Shown here piece after piece: positions 63,101 through 64,000 of a stretch of 64,000 nt of DNA. The translations under genes were made by a program, and so were the position numbers. The notes beneath the pieces are model-generated. The model worked only from the letters and a program-made list of their open reading frames with translations. It did not search any database and had not been told where the DNA came from. How positions within the stretch are numbered: the stretch's first letter is position 1; each line of letters starts with the position of its first letter. Source of the DNA: Malurus cyaneus samueli (lineage: Eukaryota > Chordata > Aves > Passeriformes > Maluridae); NCBI GenBank assembly GCA_009741485.1, contig CM019218.1, positions 41,025,894-41,089,893 on the forward strand, in the 5' to 3' direction.

Positions 63101-64000
63101 TTTTTTTCCTACTACACCTCTCTGAAGTGCACTTTTCTACGCTTACATCTTTTTGGAGTATACAGCTGTGGTTCAAATATATAAACCCACCTTTGCATGT
63201 GCAAAACTGGTGAGCTCTTGGTGAGCTTTCAGAGACTACATTGAGACCTTGATCATTTACTGTTGTGGGCTTTTGGAAAGGAAGACTTTGGTTTATTCTT
63301 TTGTTTTCTTTGAACCTTGTACATTAAATGTATTTATAAAGGTAAACTGAAAGACCAGAGAAAGGAAGATGAATAGAGAAGGAATGTTTAACATATAGCT
63401 ACATTACAGATAGGATCATGATAAACAAAACCAAATAAAGCTTGATTGGAATATTTTATTACTAAAGATTTTTCATGATGCACTACAAGGCAACTTTTGT
63501 AAGAGATATGTGGTGGCTGTTTTAACATGTTCATATGGATGCTTTAAAATCTTGCATATATATGTTAACTAAAGAGAACCTAGGGTAGAAAAGTTAGGAT
63601 CTAGATCTGTATCTGAGCTACCCCTCTGCTCCAGGGTTTGGGTTTGGTCCTTATCTCTCTTTTAACGATGTAATTTAAAGACAAAACCATAGTTCAGCTT
63701 CCTTTTTCAGAGAGAACAAAGTTCACTTTATGAACACAAGAAAAAAAATTACTTGATGATATGCAAAGTCTCATAGGCTGTTTTTTCTCTGACCCCATTT
63801 TTTTCCAATAATCTTCATATGAACTGACTTCAATTTTCAAGGTACTCATTAGTAAAATGAAAATAAAAGGAAGAATTTTAAAAGAGGAGGTTTTTTTATT
63901 TGTTTGTTTTTCTAAATCAGAAGCAAACAGAAGGCAGATCATGATGAGAGAGTCCTCAAGGCATAGATGTGCCTGACAGTGTTAACTACCAGTGGCTTGT
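57157..64000. other. EHF 5' intron and possibly promoter region; no exon identified
   Basis: Because coding exon 1 begins at a splice acceptor, this stretch is at least partly EHF 5' intron. I could not identify the 5' UTR exon. The one place with a promoter-like flavour is 61530-61620 (C/G-rich, with a CCAAT word at about 61550, inverted for a minus-strand gene), but it lacks CpG enrichment. A zinc-finger relic is at 60.5 kb. The rest is AT-rich without recognised repeats. Confidence 0.6.
60463..60522 (-). pseudogene. Relic of a C2H2 zinc finger
   Basis: One minus-strand frame reads YYECPNRGKNFNQNSHLTRH and is then stopped by TAG. This is a C2H2 finger in which the second cysteine is Arg (CGT for TGT), with the hydrophobic F and L and both histidines (H-x4-H type) in place. 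The next bases give a broken linker and further stops. It is isolated in EHF 5' DNA, so it is a fragment of a retrocopied or decayed zinc-finger gene, not a functional gene. Confidence 0.65.

Noticed and set aside
1..64000. CRISPR arrays, tRNA or rRNA genes, operons
   Set aside because: None seen; the window is vertebrate nuclear DNA.

Overview
The window is vertebrate nuclear DNA, almost certainly from a bird and perhaps a songbird. It is AT-rich and intron-containing. It carries CR1 LINE pieces of different ages, ending in the usual CR1 3' tail, and an LTR remnant resembling a common avian family. No bacterial, organellar or CRISPR feature is visible.

One protein-coding gene can be reconstructed with confidence: EHF (ESE-3), an epithelial ETS-family transcription factor, on the minus strand. 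Eight coding exons lie between 57153 (start codon) and 45467 (stop). All introns are GT-AG, and the joined frame is 897 nt, giving 298 residues. It encodes an N-terminal Pointed (PNT) domain, a short linker spread over four small exons, and a C-terminal ETS DNA-binding domain. The 5' untranslated exon and promoter are not identified; they lie either in 57.2-64 kb or beyond the window. The 3' UTR probably runs down to a poly(A) signal near 42130.

Layout. From 1 to about 42 kb is a long region with no recognisable gene, downstream of EHF. By human synteny (from memory) it should correspond to the EHF-APIP intergenic interval. It holds a decayed CR1 (2.7-3.4 kb) followed by a 270-bp pentamer/tetramer array, an LTR remnant (13.7 kb), a CR1 scrap (20.3 kb), an old 1-kb CR1 relic (32.7-33.8 kb), AT-rich homeobox-motif-like stretches that could be conserved regulatory DNA, and a 240-bp G/T-only tract (41 kb). 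From 42.1 to 57.2 kb is EHF. Its introns contain another CR1 (47.6-48.1 kb) and a CpG-island-like block (50.5-51.2 kb) with a GGAA-containing hexamer array. From 57.2 to 64 kb is 5' intron or upstream DNA with a dead C2H2 zinc-finger relic (60.5 kb).

The most interesting unexplained items are a cysteine-rich open frame at 34.66-34.97 kb (minus) with a cystine-knot-like spacing, the intronic CpG island with its GGAA array inside an ETS-factor gene, and a possible unknown exon at 31.1 kb (plus). Most other open frames in the window look like chance frames in non-coding DNA.
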